Shown: positions 1 through 5,669 of the stretch, in pieces
Position numbering within the stretch: the first letter of the stretch is position 1
Layout: each line of letters begins with the position of its first letter
Source: Chloroflexota bacterium
Lineage (GTDB): Bacteria; Chloroflexota; Limnocylindria; Limnocylindrales; CSP1-4
NCBI GenBank assembly: GCA_003158495.1
Contig: PMJT01000159.1
Span: 3,509 to 9,338 of the forward strand
Length of the DNA stretch: 5,830 nucleotides
Direction: 5' to 3'
Notes under the pieces: generated by a model
Seen by the model: only the letters and a program-made list of their open reading frames with translations
Told to the model about the DNA's origin: nothing
Databases searched by the model: none
Position numbers and translations under genes: made by a program

Positions 1-1233
1 CTCGAGGCGATCGACCACGCGAGAGCGGCAAAGGTGCCGATCGTCATCGCCCTCAACAAGATCGACAAGCCGGATGCCAACCCGGACCGCGTCAAGAACG
101 GCCTGGCGGAAGCCGGAGTGGTCGTCGAGGAATACGGCGGCGACGTGCCTATGGTTCCAGTTTCGGCGAAGGCACGGCTGGGCCTCGATGAGCTGCTCGA
201 AATGATCATGCTCTCGGCAGACCTGCTCGAACTGAAGGCCAACCCCAAGCGGCCCGCTATCGGCACGATCGTCGAAGCGGAGCTGGACAAGGGTCGCGGC
301 CCGGTTGCCACGGCTCTCGTTCAGACCGGCACGCTGCGCGTCGGCGACGTGATTGTCGTCGGCGAGACATACGGCAAGGTGCGAGCGCTCGAAAACGGCC
401 TCGGCAAGCGCATCACCAAGGCAGGACCTTCCAGCCCGGCCGTGGTGTTGGGACTCGCCGACGTGCCCCAGGCCGGCGACATCCTGCGCGTCGTTGCCGA
501 CGAAAAGATCGCCCGAGCCATGGTGGAGGAGCGCAAGAACGCATCCGCCGCCGGGCGCGAGGGAACCGGCAAGGCCACCCTGGAAGACCTGTACGCCCAG
601 ATCCAGGCCGGCCAGACCAAGGAACTCCGGATCATCCTCAAGACGGACGTTTCGGGCTCGCTGGGCGCCATCACGCACGCCCTCCAGCAGCTGTCCACAG
701 ATGAAGTCAGGATCAACGTCCTGCACGAGGCCGCCGGAGACGTCACCGACAACGACATCATGCTGGCCGCGGCATCCAACGCTATCGTCGTCGCCTTCAG
801 CACGAAGGTGACGGACACGGCACGCCGTGCGGCGGAGGCTGAGAAGGTCGACGTCCGCCAGTACGACATCATCTACAAGCTCACCGACGACATCTCGGCG
901 GCCCTCCGCGGCATGCTCGAGCCCGAGCAGGTCGAGACGATCGAAGGCCGAGCCGAAGTTCGGAAGATCTTCCGGGTCGGCAAGGTTGCGGTCATCGCCG
1001 GCTGCTATGTCACCGACGGTCGCATCGTGCGAAGCGGCAACGTTCGCGTTTGGCGCGGCGGAAAGGTCATCGTCACGGACCGTATCGAATCGCTGCGGCG
1101 CATGAAGGACGACGTCCGCGAAGTCGCCACGAACTTCGAGTGCGGTATCGGCCTGGCCGGGACCAACGACCTAGTCGAGGGCGACGTCATCGAGTGCTTC
1201 ACCCAGCAAATGGTGAGCCGGGCGGCCGGTTGA
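1..1233 (+). CDS. infB: Translation initiation factor IF-2, C-terminal part (5' end outside window)
   Basis: IF2 is the GTPase that places initiator fMet-tRNA on the 30S subunit and promotes 50S joining in the cytoplasm. The frame is open from base 1, so the gene is cut by the window edge and 410 residues remain. Visible parts, in fragment numbering: the G4 motif NKID (19-22) and G5 motif VSAK (54-57) that end the GTPase domain; a beta-barrel domain II starting near RPAIGTIVEAELDKGRGPVAT; domain III (TDVSGSLGAITHAL); and the C-terminal barrel that binds fMet-tRNA, with EGRAEVRKIFRVGKVAVIAG and near the end FECGIGLAGTNDLVEGDVIE. The usual GAITESD-like motif of domain III reads GDVTDND here, a mild divergence. 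The P-loop and switch regions lie upstream of the window. The gene ends with TGA 19 bases before rbfA, as in the common infB-rbfA operon. Identification is firm. Confidence 0.97.
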   Translation, partial: LEAIDHARAAKVPIVIALNKIDKPDANPDRVKNGLAEAGVVVEEYGGDVPMVPVSAKARLGLDELLEMIMLSADLLELKANPKRPAIGTIVEAELDKGRGPVATALVQTGTLRVGDVIVVGETYGKVRALENGLGKRITKAGPSSPAVVLGLADVPQAGDILRVVADEKIARAMVEERKNASAAGREGTGKATLEDLYAQIQAGQTKELRIILKTDVSGSLGAITHALQQLSTDEVRINVLHEAAGDVTDNDIMLAAASNAIVVAFSTKVTDTARRAAEAEKVDVRQYDIIYKLTDDISAALRGMLEPEQVETIEGRAEVRKIFRVGKVAVIAGCYVTDGRIVRSGNVRVWRGGKVIVTDRIESLRRMKDDVREVATNFECGIGLAGTNDLVEGDVIECFTQQMVSRAAG

Positions 1234-1252
1234 GCCGGAGTAACGCGACTCG

Positions 1253-1810
1253 ATGACTCAGCGAACTCAAAGGATCGACGAGCTTCTTCGCCAGGAGATC
1301 GGCCGGGCGCTTGAACGCGAGGTCACGGACCCCGGCATCGGATTCGTGACCGTTACGAGCGTCGAGACCGTCCCGGATCTGTCGCGCGCCCGCGTCTGGG
1401 TGAGCGTCATCGGGTCGGATGAGAAGCGCAAGGAAACGCTCGCGGCTCTGCGGCGGGCGATGCCGTTCATCCGGCACACTCTAGGCACGAAGATTCAGCT
1501 CCGGCGGATTCCCGAGCTGGAGGTCCGACTGGACGACTCCATCGAGCGGGGAACGCGCGTTCTCAAGATCATCAATGACCTTGAGGCGGGGCAGATCCCG
1601 GACCTTCCCGACACGAACGCCGAGTCGCTGCCAAACCCGGTGCCGCGCCTGCGGCTCGAAGGTGACACGGTCGACGATCTCCCGCCCGTCCCCGCACCCG
1701 AGGGGGTCCGAAGGCCCGAACCGCGGCGGCCGCGAAACGGCGACCGCCCCGGTGGCGGCCACGGCGCAAGTCGAGCCGGCAAGCCTGATCCGCGCAGGAG
1801 GCAGAAGTGA
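1253..1810 (+). CDS. rbfA: 30S ribosome-binding factor RbfA with long basic/proline-rich tail
   Basis: RbfA is a small KH-fold protein that binds the immature 30S subunit and helps 16S rRNA 5'-end maturation, notably in the cold. Residues 1-112 match the family: N-terminal helix RIDELLRQEIGRAL, then DPGIGFVTVTSVETVPDLSR (27-45), ARVWVSVIG, and the signature IPELEVRLDDSIERGTRVLKII (86-107). The E. coli protein is about 133 residues, while this one is 185. The extra C-terminal part (about 113-185) is low-complexity, rich in Pro, Arg, Gly and Asp, probably disordered, and ends in RRRQK. Start: the ATG follows a modest GGAG (1237-1240) at 12 bases, and homology begins right at it. The stop overlaps the nrnA start by 4 bases (GTGA), which implies translational coupling. 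The core assignment is secure; the tail's role is unknown. Confidence 0.95.
   Translation: MTQRTQRIDELLRQEIGRALEREVTDPGIGFVTVTSVETVPDLSRARVWVSVIGSDEKRKETLAALRRAMPFIRHTLGTKIQLRRIPELEVRLDDSIERGTRVLKIINDLEAGQIPDLPDTNAESLPNPVPRLRLEGDTVDDLPPVPAPEGVRRPEPRRPRNGDRPGGGHGASRAGKPDPRRRQK
1796..1801 (+). promoter_or_regulatory. Shine-Dalgarno site for nrnA, inside the rbfA 3' end
   Basis: A perfect AGGAGG lies 5 bases before the GTG at 1807. It fixes that GTG as the nrnA start and lies within the last codons of rbfA, so ribosomes finishing rbfA can restart on nrnA. Confidence 0.85.
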
Positions 1811-2862
1811 GCCCGAGCGAGCGGGCCGACGGTAGGCCGACGGTCGACCTGTCGGCCTACCTCGGCACGGTGCCGGATGAAGTCGTGGAGCGGCTGCGCG
1901 GCGCGCGGCGTGTCCTGACGATCTGCCATGAGAACCCCGAGGCGGACGCGCTCGGTTCCGCCCTGGCGATTGCCCTGATCGTTGAAGCGGGTGGGGGAGT
2001 GGCGACGCCCGTGTGCGCGGATCCGATGCCGGCGATGTACGCATTCATGCCGGGCATGGACCGTTTTCGGCGCGAGCCGGACCCCTCGATCGACTACGAC
2101 CTCCTCGTCGTCGGCGACTGCGGCGAACTCGAGCGGATCGGGCCGGTCCTGCAGTCGCACCGTGAGCTGTTTGAGCGCGTGCCGATCCTGGACATAGACC
2201 ATCACAAGTCGAACCCGCGCTTCGGGGTGGTCGACTGGGTGGATGCGGCCAGCTCCGCGACCTGCGAGATGGTCACGCTGCTGGCACGGCGAATGGCGGT
2301 GCCGCTCACCGCCGAGGACGGGATGCTGGCCACGGCGCTGGCGGGCGGTGTGGTCATGGACACGGGCAACTTCCAGCATCCCAACGTGACGCCGCGGACG
2401 CTCGTCGTCTCGGCCGCGCTGCGCGAGGCGGGAGCCGACTTCAGCGAGATTGCCCGGCGTTTGTACCGTTCCAAGCCGAACACGCAACTTAACCTCTTCG
2501 GCCGCGTCCTGGCCCGCATGCAGTCCGACCTGGACGGAAGGCTCGTCTGGTCGACGCTGGAACTCGACGACCTCGTGGCCAGCGGCGCCGGTTCGGCCGA
2601 GTCGGAGGGGCTCATCGATTTGCTGGCGCAGTCGGAGACATCGGAAGCCGCGATCCTCTTCAAGGAAGTCGGTGGTGGCGGCTCCACTCGCATCAGCATC
2701 CGGACCCGTGACGGCGGCGTCGACGCGACCGCCCTGGCCGGCACGTTCGGTGGGGGCGGCCACGCGCGGGCCTCGGGCGCCACGGTCCAGCTCTCGCTAG
2801 ACGCGGCCCGTAAGGCAGTCCTGGCCCGAGCCTCCGAGCTAGTTGCCGAGGTCAAGCGCTGA
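1807..2862 (+). CDS. nrnA: DHH/DHHA1 phosphoesterase, NrnA-type nanoRNase / pAp phosphatase
   Basis: This is a 351-residue DHH-DHHA1 protein of the NrnA group. Family members degrade 2-5 nt RNAs and often dephosphorylate pAp; some cleave cyclic-dinucleotide products such as pApA. Visible motifs: motif I HENPEADALGS (41-51), an Asp in VVGDCGEL (D104), the DHH triad IDHHKSN (131-133), MDTGNF (D185), and the C-terminal substrate-binding glycine motif GGGGHARASG (315-324). Length matches the family's usual 310-350 residues. In motif I the usual first Asp of the metal-binding DxD is Glu (E45-A-D47), a conservative change that probably keeps metal binding. The GTG start is supported by an ideal SD and the 4-base overlap with rbfA. 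The stop overlaps the next ATG by one base. Position between rbfA and truB is the standard genomic site of this gene. The exact substrate (nanoRNA, pAp, or linear dinucleotides) cannot be told from sequence. Confidence 0.92.
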   Translation: MSPSERADGRPTVDLSAYLGTVPDEVVERLRGARRVLTICHENPEADALGSALAIALIVEAGGGVATPVCADPMPAMYAFMPGMDRFRREPDPSIDYDLLVVGDCGELERIGPVLQSHRELFERVPILDIDHHKSNPRFGVVDWVDAASSATCEMVTLLARRMAVPLTAEDGMLATALAGGVVMDTGNFQHPNVTPRTLVVSAALREAGADFSEIARRLYRSKPNTQLNLFGRVLARMQSDLDGRLVWSTLELDDLVASGAGSAESEGLIDLLAQSETSEAAILFKEVGGGGSTRISIRTRDGGVDATALAGTFGGGGHARASGATVQLSLDAARKAVLARASELVAEVKR

Positions 2863-4745
2863 TGCCGGGCAAGGACGCCGGCATGGATGGCATTCTCGTC
2901 GTCGCCAAGGACCCGGGATTCACTTCCCATGACGTCGTTGCGCTCGTGCGGCGCCTGAGCGCTACGCGGCGCGCCGGCCACGGCGGCACCCTTGATCCAT
3001 TTGCCTCCGGCGTTCTGCCGGTCTTTCTTGGCCTGGCTACTCGCCTGGTGGAATACCACATGGCCGACGGCAAGGCCTATCGGGCCACGGTTTGCTTCGG
3101 CTCGACCTCCGAGACGGACGATCGTGATGGGGAGCTGGTGCCCGGCAGCGGCCCGGCGCCCACTCGAGAGGCCGTCGAGGCTGCGCTGGCCGCATTCAGG
3201 GGCCGCATACAGCAGCGGCCGCCGGACTACAGCGCCCTGAAGGTCGGCGGACGGCGCGCCTACCAGCTTGCCCGCCAGGGCACACCCGCGGACATCCCGC
3301 CGCGCGCGGTCACCATCTCGCGGCTCGAGCTCGTCAAGTGGGATGACTCCGATCCGGCACGGCCCACGGCTGTCCTGGAGGTCGAATGCGGCGCCGGCAC
3401 GTACATCCGCGCCCTCGCCCGAGACCTCGGCGAGAACCTGGGTTGCGGCGCCTACCTCGGCGCTCTCGTCCGAAGCGCCAGCGGCCCGTTCAAGCTGGCG
3501 GCCGCGCGTTCGCTCGACGACATCCGCAAGGCCGCCGCCAAGGGCCCCGAGGCATTCGCCAGGCTGCTCCTGCCTATCGATGCCGGTCTGGACACGATCC
3601 CGGAGACGCCGCTAACCGCGGACGAAGTCGCCGCCATCTCTCGCGGGCAGCAGGTCAAGCCAGTGACGAAACCTCAGGCCGAGTCCGGGGCCCGGTTGCG
3701 GTTCGTGGCCGAGGATCGGTCGCTCATAGGCATCGGGTCGTGGAAGGGCGGCCGGCTCGTGCCGGAGAAGATATTCGTGGCGGCTCCACTATCCGAAGCG
3801 CAGCTCGCCGCCCGGGCCGCGGCAGCCGAAGCGGGCGACGGCGCCGCCTCCCAACCCGCTCACCCGGCCGAGCCGCGGCTTCGTGTCGTGGACGCGGGCA
3901 ATCGCATGGTCGTCGTCCCGGGCGTCGCGGCGCTCAAACCGGAGATGGGCCGGCTGTACGTTGCCGTCGGTGTCTTCGACGGTTTGCACCGCGGCCACAT
4001 GTACCTGCTGCGGGAGCTCCGTCGAGCCGCTCAGCGCGCCGGGGCCCGGCCGGCCGTGATCACGTTCGACGCCCATCCCGAGGAAGTCATCGAGGGCCTC
4101 GCTCCGCCCCTTCTGTGCGACCCGGACGAGCGCCTCGTGCGCCTGCAGGCCGCCGGCGTGGAGGTGACGGTCGTCCATCACTTCGACCACGCGACTCGGA
4201 TTACGCCGTACGACGGCTTCGTGGCCGCTATCCGCGAGCACGTGGACCTGGCCGGCTTCGTCATGACAGCTGACGCTGCCTTCGGCTTCGAACGTGGCGG
4301 CACGCCGGAGACGCTGACGGCACTCGGCGAGCGCGAGGGTTTCGCGGTCAGCGTCGTGACGCCGTTCCTGTCGAACGGGGAGCAGGTCCGCAGCTCGGAA
4401 ATTCGCAACCGGATCTCGGCCGGGGACCTGGCCGGCGCGCGCAGCCTCCTCGGCCGCTCGCTCAGCCTCACCGGCCGCGCCACGGCCCCAAACGCCGCCA
4501 GCGAGGGGCCTGGCACTCGCCTTGAGTTCGAGGTGCCGGTCTGCCTGCCACCCGACGGCCGATACTCGGTGCTTGCTGGGCCGGCCTGGAGTCCATCGCG
4601 GCGACCCGTGCCTGCCGGTGAGCCGGCAGAGCTGGAGATCCACGACGACGCGGCCATGTTCAAGACCGACGTGTCAACGGAGCCGGGCGTGGCCCTCCGA
4701 ATCGTCTTCGAAGACCCCAGGACGGAAACTCCGGATCAGGGCTGA
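2862..4745 (+). CDS. truB-ribF: Fused tRNA pseudouridine-55 synthase TruB and RibF-type FMN adenylyltransferase
   Basis: This is one uninterrupted 627-residue frame joining two enzymes usually encoded by neighbouring genes. TruB part (about 8-310): makes pseudouridine 55 in the T-loop of tRNAs. It has MDGILVVAKDPGFTSHDVV, the catalytic motif GHGGTLDPFASGVLP with nucleophile D45, RPPDYSALKVGGRRAY (119-134), GTYIRALARDLGE (179-191), and a C-terminal PUA-like segment ending GGRLVPEKIF. A linker rich in Ala, Glu and Pro follows (about 311-348). RibF part (about 349-627): VAVGVFDGLHRGH (367-379) is the nucleotidyl-transferase HxGH motif, then TFDAHPEEVIEG and SSEIRNRISAGDLAGARSLLGR (511-532), all typical of FMN adenylyltransferase, which makes FAD. 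The riboflavin-kinase domain is short and lacks the usual GRxLGFPTAN sequence, so kinase activity is doubtful. A second start (ATG 2883, residue 8) has its own SD and fits TruB homology better. The gene ends in tandem stops TGA-TAG. Confidence 0.93.
   Translation: MPGKDAGMDGILVVAKDPGFTSHDVVALVRRLSATRRAGHGGTLDPFASGVLPVFLGLATRLVEYHMADGKAYRATVCFGSTSETDDRDGELVPGSGPAPTREAVEAALAAFRGRIQQRPPDYSALKVGGRRAYQLARQGTPADIPPRAVTISRLELVKWDDSDPARPTAVLEVECGAGTYIRALARDLGENLGCGAYLGALVRSASGPFKLAAARSLDDIRKAAAKGPEAFARLLLPIDAGLDTIPETPLTADEVAAISRGQQVKPVTKPQAESGARLRFVAEDRSLIGIGSWKGGRLVPEKIFVAAPLSEAQLAARAAAAEAGDGAASQPAHPAEPRLRVVDAGNRMVVVPGVAALKPEMGRLYVAVGVFDGLHRGHMYLLRELRRAAQRAGARPAVITFDAHPEEVIEGLAPPLLCDPDERLVRLQAAGVEVTVVHHFDHATRITPYDGFVAAIREHVDLAGFVMTADAAFGFERGGTPETLTALGEREGFAVSVVTPFLSNGEQVRSSEIRNRISAGDLAGARSLLGRSLSLTGRATAPNAASEGPGTRLEFEVPVCLPPDGRYSVLAGPAWSPSRRPVPAGEPAELEIHDDAAMFKTDVSTEPGVALRIVFEDPRTETPDQG
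2871..2875 (+). promoter_or_regulatory. Possible Shine-Dalgarno site for an alternative TruB start at 2883
   Basis: AAGGA lies 7 bases before ATG 2883. The upstream ATG at 2862 has GAGG (2848-2851) at 10 bases and the TGATG overlap with nrnA. TruB proteins usually begin as MDGILVV, which is exactly the sequence from 2883, so the shorter start may be the main or only one. Both are in the same frame and differ by 7 residues. Confidence 0.45.
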
Positions 4746-4760
4746 TAGAGCTCAGGTTTG

Positions 4761-4777
4761 CCTCGCCGTCCGCGAGG
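4761..4777 (+). terminator. Hairpin 13 bases after truB-ribF stops, possible terminator without U-tract
   Basis: CCTCGC (4761-4766), loop CGTCC, GCGAGG (4772-4777) form a perfect 6-bp GC-rich stem. It is placed where the operon should end, but no T-run follows, so it is not a classic intrinsic terminator. It could be a U-less terminator, a 3'-end stabiliser, or chance. Confidence 0.35.
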
Positions 4778-4810
4778 ATGAGAAGGACTCGGTTGCCACG
4801 TATCGATGCC

Positions 4811-4832
4811 CCGGCTGCGCCGGCTGTGCCGG
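4811..4832 (+). repeat. Short tandem repeat, 9-base unit
   Basis: CCGGCTGCG (4811-4819) is followed directly by CCGGCTGTG (4820-4828) and the partial copy CCGG (4829-4832). There are two units with one mismatch, plus four bases. This is directly visible; no function is apparent. Confidence 0.6.
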
Positions 4833-4902
4833 ACGTCATGGCGCTCGCCGCCGCGGATTTGCCAGTTGCTAGATCGTAGAGTTCTGCGTCGTGGCACCTT
4901 AT

Positions 4903-5105
4903 CCCAGCGACGGTGGCTGGCGCTGATGGCTACCTCGGCCGGTATCGCCGCTGGGCGCTCGCGACAGTCGTCACACGACTACTATCCGGGCGAAAGTCCG
5001 CGAACATGGACGAAACTGAGCCGATTCGGCCCAGTTCAGTCATCTGGTGATTGTCGTGGACACCCGCGGCTATCCGACCGCAGAATCGGTCACATACGAG
5101 TCACC
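4903..5105 (+). ncRNA. Candidate structured RNA or leader of unknown family
   Basis: This stretch between truB-ribF and rpsO is dense in inverted repeats. CCCAGCG (4903-4909) pairs with CGCTGGG (4949-4955) and encloses a 7-bp hairpin with two G-U pairs (4912-4918 with 4928-4934). AGTCGT (4966-4971) pairs with ACGACT (4975-4980) over loop CAC. A stem capped by a GAAA tetraloop lies at 4987-5000. AACTG (5014-5018) plus GCCG (5020-5023) pair with CGGC (5027-5030) plus CAGTT (5032-5036), leaving one A-C mismatch. GACCG (5076-5080) pairs with CGGTC (5087-5091). GGTGA (5046-5050) can pair with TCACC (5101-5105) around the last hairpin. I recognise no known riboswitch, 6S, tmRNA, SRP or RNase P consensus. 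High GC produces chance stems, and the strand is uncertain; + is assumed from the neighbours. Confidence 0.3.
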
Positions 5106-5197
5106 TGGCGCATGACGCGGACATCCTCGGGGCGTGGCGCCGCGGGTCGCCGGAAAGGGTCTTCACGAGGCGGCACTCCCTCGCTCGCCCCTCGCGA

Positions 5198-5227
5198 CTG
5201 GCACAGCTGCACGATCCCTGCTAACAT
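5198..5227 (+). promoter_or_regulatory. Probable promoter of rpsO-pnp (sigma-70-like, extended -10)
   Basis: The -35-like CTGGCA (5198-5203) and -10-like TAACAT (5222-5227) are separated by 18 bases, and TGC just before the -10 makes an extended -10. Each hexamer matches 4 of 6 consensus bases. Transcription would start near 5234, giving an AT-rich leader of about 54 bases before the rpsO GTG. No better pair was seen in the spacer. Confidence 0.5.
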
Positions 5228-5277
5228 CCGCCAGGCATTTAGAGAAGTTAGAAAACCCCAGTCACATAGAGCTACCC

Positions 5278-5283
5278 GGAGGA
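5278..5283 (+). promoter_or_regulatory. Shine-Dalgarno site for rpsO
   Basis: GGAGGA lies 4 bases before GTG 5288. An overlapping GTG at 5286 is in another frame, so the SD spacing and the S15 homology together choose 5288. Confidence 0.85.
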
Positions 5284-5287
5284 TTGT

Positions 5288-5557
5288 GTGCCGCTCGCGC
5301 GGGAAACGAAGGATGAGGTCATCTCGGAATACGCCGTCAAGGATGGCGATACAGGCTCTGCAGAAGTTCAGATCGCGCTCCTGACCGCAAGGATCAAGGA
5401 GCTGAATGCGCATCTGGCCGGCTTTCCGAAAGACAATCAGTCCCGCCGCGGCCTCCTCAAGCTCGTCGGACAGCGACGACGCCTTCTTGCGTATCTGATC
5501 AAGAAGGACAACGCTCGCTATCGCGCCGTCATCGCACGGCTCGGACTGCGCCGCTAG
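5288..5557 (+). CDS. rpsO: 30S ribosomal protein S15
   Basis: S15 is a primary 16S rRNA-binding protein that nucleates the 30S platform by binding the three-way junction of helices 20-22, and it touches the 50S through a bridge. The 89 residues equal the usual length (E. coli 89). The fingerprint is clear: DTGSAEVQIALLTARI (21-36), HL around H42, and KDNQSRRGLLKLVGQRRRLLAYL (48-70), with the conserved rRNA-contacting T22, G23, H42, D49 and S52 all present, ending in ARYRAVIARLGLRR. It starts with GTG behind a strong SD. Its own promoter-like sequence lies about 60 bases upstream, and pnp follows after 112 bases, the widely conserved rpsO-pnp pairing. In several bacteria S15 represses its own mRNA through a leader structure; I could not recognise such a site in this short leader. 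Confidence 0.97.
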   Translation: MPLARETKDEVISEYAVKDGDTGSAEVQIALLTARIKELNAHLAGFPKDNQSRRGLLKLVGQRRRLLAYLIKKDNARYRAVIARLGLRR

Positions 5558-5573
5558 CGCAACCGCCTCTGGA

Positions 5574-5590
5574 GCGAGGAGCGACCTCGC
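5574..5590 (+). other. Hairpin in the rpsO-pnp spacer
   Basis: GCGAGG (5574-5579), loop AGCGA, CCTCGC (5585-5590) form a perfect 6-bp stem. The overlapping palindrome CCTCGCGAGG (5585-5594) offers an alternative fold. No T-run follows. In E. coli the same spacer carries a terminator and RNase III processing hairpins; a similar processing or attenuation role is possible but not shown. Confidence 0.4.
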
Positions 5591-5639
5591 GAGGCATCCC
5601 CGCCCCGGCTCGTCCAGGCGAGAACAAGGACACATTCCC

Positions 5640-5659
5640 TCCTCCTAAGCTCAGGAGGA
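5640..5659 (+). promoter_or_regulatory. Hairpin sequestering the pnp Shine-Dalgarno sequence
   Basis: TCCTCCT (5640-5646), loop AAGCTC, AGGAGGA (5653-5659) make a perfect 7-bp stem in which the whole AGGAGG of pnp is paired. The 5' arm is part of CCTCCTCCT (5638-5646), so two registers of pairing are possible. The SD lies 11 bases before GTG 5670, slightly longer than ideal. As drawn, the fold would hide the ribosome site and could limit pnp translation until it is opened or cleaved. Confidence 0.6.
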
Positions 5660-5669
5660 ATTACAGCCC

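Larger units (their letters stand above)
4746..5287. other. Intergenic region between truB-ribF and rpsO, no protein gene seen
   Basis: These 542 bases hold no reading frame with recognisable protein character. The frames that cross it are arginine-, serine- and proline-rich and run into rpsO out of frame. What can be seen, in order: a 17-base hairpin just after the stop codons (4761-4777), a 9-base tandem repeat (4811-4832), a cluster of inverted repeats (4903-5105), and a promoter-like pair with an extended -10 (5198-5227). The last 60 bases are AT-richer (about 48% GC at 5221-5280) than the genes around them, as expected of a promoter and leader. Confidence 0.7.

Noticed and set aside
1495..2763. 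Long open frame on the minus strand (422 codons) antisense to rbfA and nrnA
   Set aside because: Arg/His/Gly-rich composition with no recognisable domain, and it lies opposite two well-identified genes. This is the usual antisense open frame of GC-rich DNA.
3386..4273. Plus-strand frame of 295 codons inside truB-ribF
   Set aside because: Extremely Arg-, Pro- and Gly-rich, which is typical of an out-of-frame reading of a GC-rich gene whose real frame carries all the TruB and RibF motifs.
3789..4643. Minus-strand frame of 284 codons opposite the RibF half
   Set aside because: No family resemblance, and the opposite strand is firmly coding.
4778..4879. Small frame of 33 codons after truB-ribF (ATG 4778)
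   Set aside because: Codons are GC-ending, but there is no spaced SD, the start sits on a hairpin arm, and the product is Ala/Pro low-complexity. Not enough support.
4992..4999. GAAAGTCC, reminiscent of the conserved RNase P RNA start
   Set aside because: None of the other conserved RNase P blocks is present nearby, and the bases are explained by a GAAA-capped stem.
5031..5047. T-arm-like CCAG TTCAGTCAT CTGG, suggesting a tRNA
   Set aside because: The loop is 9 bases and the stem 4 bp, and no acceptor, D or anticodon arms can be built around it.
4806..5384. Plus-strand frame crossing the intergenic region into rpsO
   Set aside because: Ser/Arg-rich with no domain, no SD, and it overlaps the S15 start out of frame.
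5090..5635. Minus-strand frame of 181 codons opposite rpsO
   Set aside because: It is antisense to S15 over most of its length and has no recognisable protein character.
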